A stretch of DNA of 5,745 nt from an uncultured bacterium (GTDB lineage Bacteria > Patescibacteriota > Minisyncoccia > UBA6257 > Colwellbacteraceae): NCBI GenBank assembly GCA_913009745.1, contig CAJVWL010000030.1, positions 1 through 5,745 of the forward strand. The letters are read 5' to 3'. Below the pieces are notes generated by a model. It searched no databases. It worked only from the letters and a program-made list of their open reading frames with translations, and had not been told where the DNA came from. Made by a program: the position numbers and the translations under genes. Below, in pieces: positions 5,686 to 5,745 of the stretch. Positions within the stretch are counted from its first letter, which is position 1. Every line of letters starts with the position of its first letter.

Positions 5686-5745
5686 CAACAAATCAACAAT
5701 TGATCTAATCAAATATCTCACGCTAATTCAGTGTGCTTAACTCTC
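5686..5745. other. Terminal 60 bases of uncertain origin
   Basis: This AT-rich sequence lies beyond the adapter and poly-A. It is not adapter as far as I recognise. It shows no gene signal of its own beyond a short minus-strand open frame that would run into the adapter. It was probably joined through the adapter or poly-A during assembly, so it may come from elsewhere in this genome or from another organism in the sample. Confidence 0.7.

Noticed and set aside
5527..5721. A 64-codon minus-strand open frame containing FFFFKQKTAYEIKECDWSSDV.
   Set aside because: It is translated Illumina adapter and poly-A, with short genomic flanks on each side; it is not a gene.
1..5745. Search for a CRISPR array, transposon ends, toxin-antitoxin pair, retron or other defence system.
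   Set aside because: No regularly spaced repeats, transposase, reverse transcriptase or toxin-like small gene pairs are visible; the identifiable genes are mostly housekeeping.

Overview
The window is a bacterial chromosome fragment, most likely from an uncultivated Candidate Phyla Radiation lineage (Parcubacteria-like). This is inference. It rests on the mix of a Clp/Hsp100 ATPase, RNase Y and a single small HU protein, on a promoter of the TGnTATAAT kind, on weak or absent Shine-Dalgarno sites at several genes, and on a secreted coiled-coil protein with Ser/Thr-rich linkers. All genes read with the standard bacterial code: stops are TAA or TAG only, and no in-frame TGA interrupts any of them.

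Positions 1-4392 are on the + strand. The window opens inside a Clp/Hsp100 gene, 586 codons of which are present. It has a ClpB-length coiled-coil middle domain but also a ClpC-like LGF loop in the second ATPase domain. A polytopic membrane protein of unknown function overlaps its 3' end by 56 nt and has its own ribosome binding site. After 81 nt holding a candidate promoter comes a complete RNase Y gene (rny). After a further 92 nt with a strong extended -10 promoter comes a 91-residue HU-family DNA-binding protein. A perfect 15-bp inverted repeat (4411-4445), with A-runs on one side and T-runs on the other, forms a bidirectional terminator shared with the convergent minus-strand genes.

Positions 4465-5608 carry two minus-strand genes separated by 2 nt: the 3' part of an unrecognised protein with an Asn-rich tail, then an unrecognised secreted 294-residue protein. 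They were probably one transcript for cell-envelope or extracellular proteins.

Positions 5609-5685 are not biological. They are an Illumina TruSeq adapter with its index, followed by a poly-A run. The last 60 bases (5686-5745) lie beyond the adapter, so their link to this genome is unproven. The upstream minus-strand gene is cut at 5608 by this artefact.

No CRISPR array, mobile element, tRNA, rRNA or recognisable defence system was seen. The most interesting biological point is the ClpB/ClpC mosaic. The most important practical point is the adapter chimera. No stretch longer than 300 bases lacks a gene.
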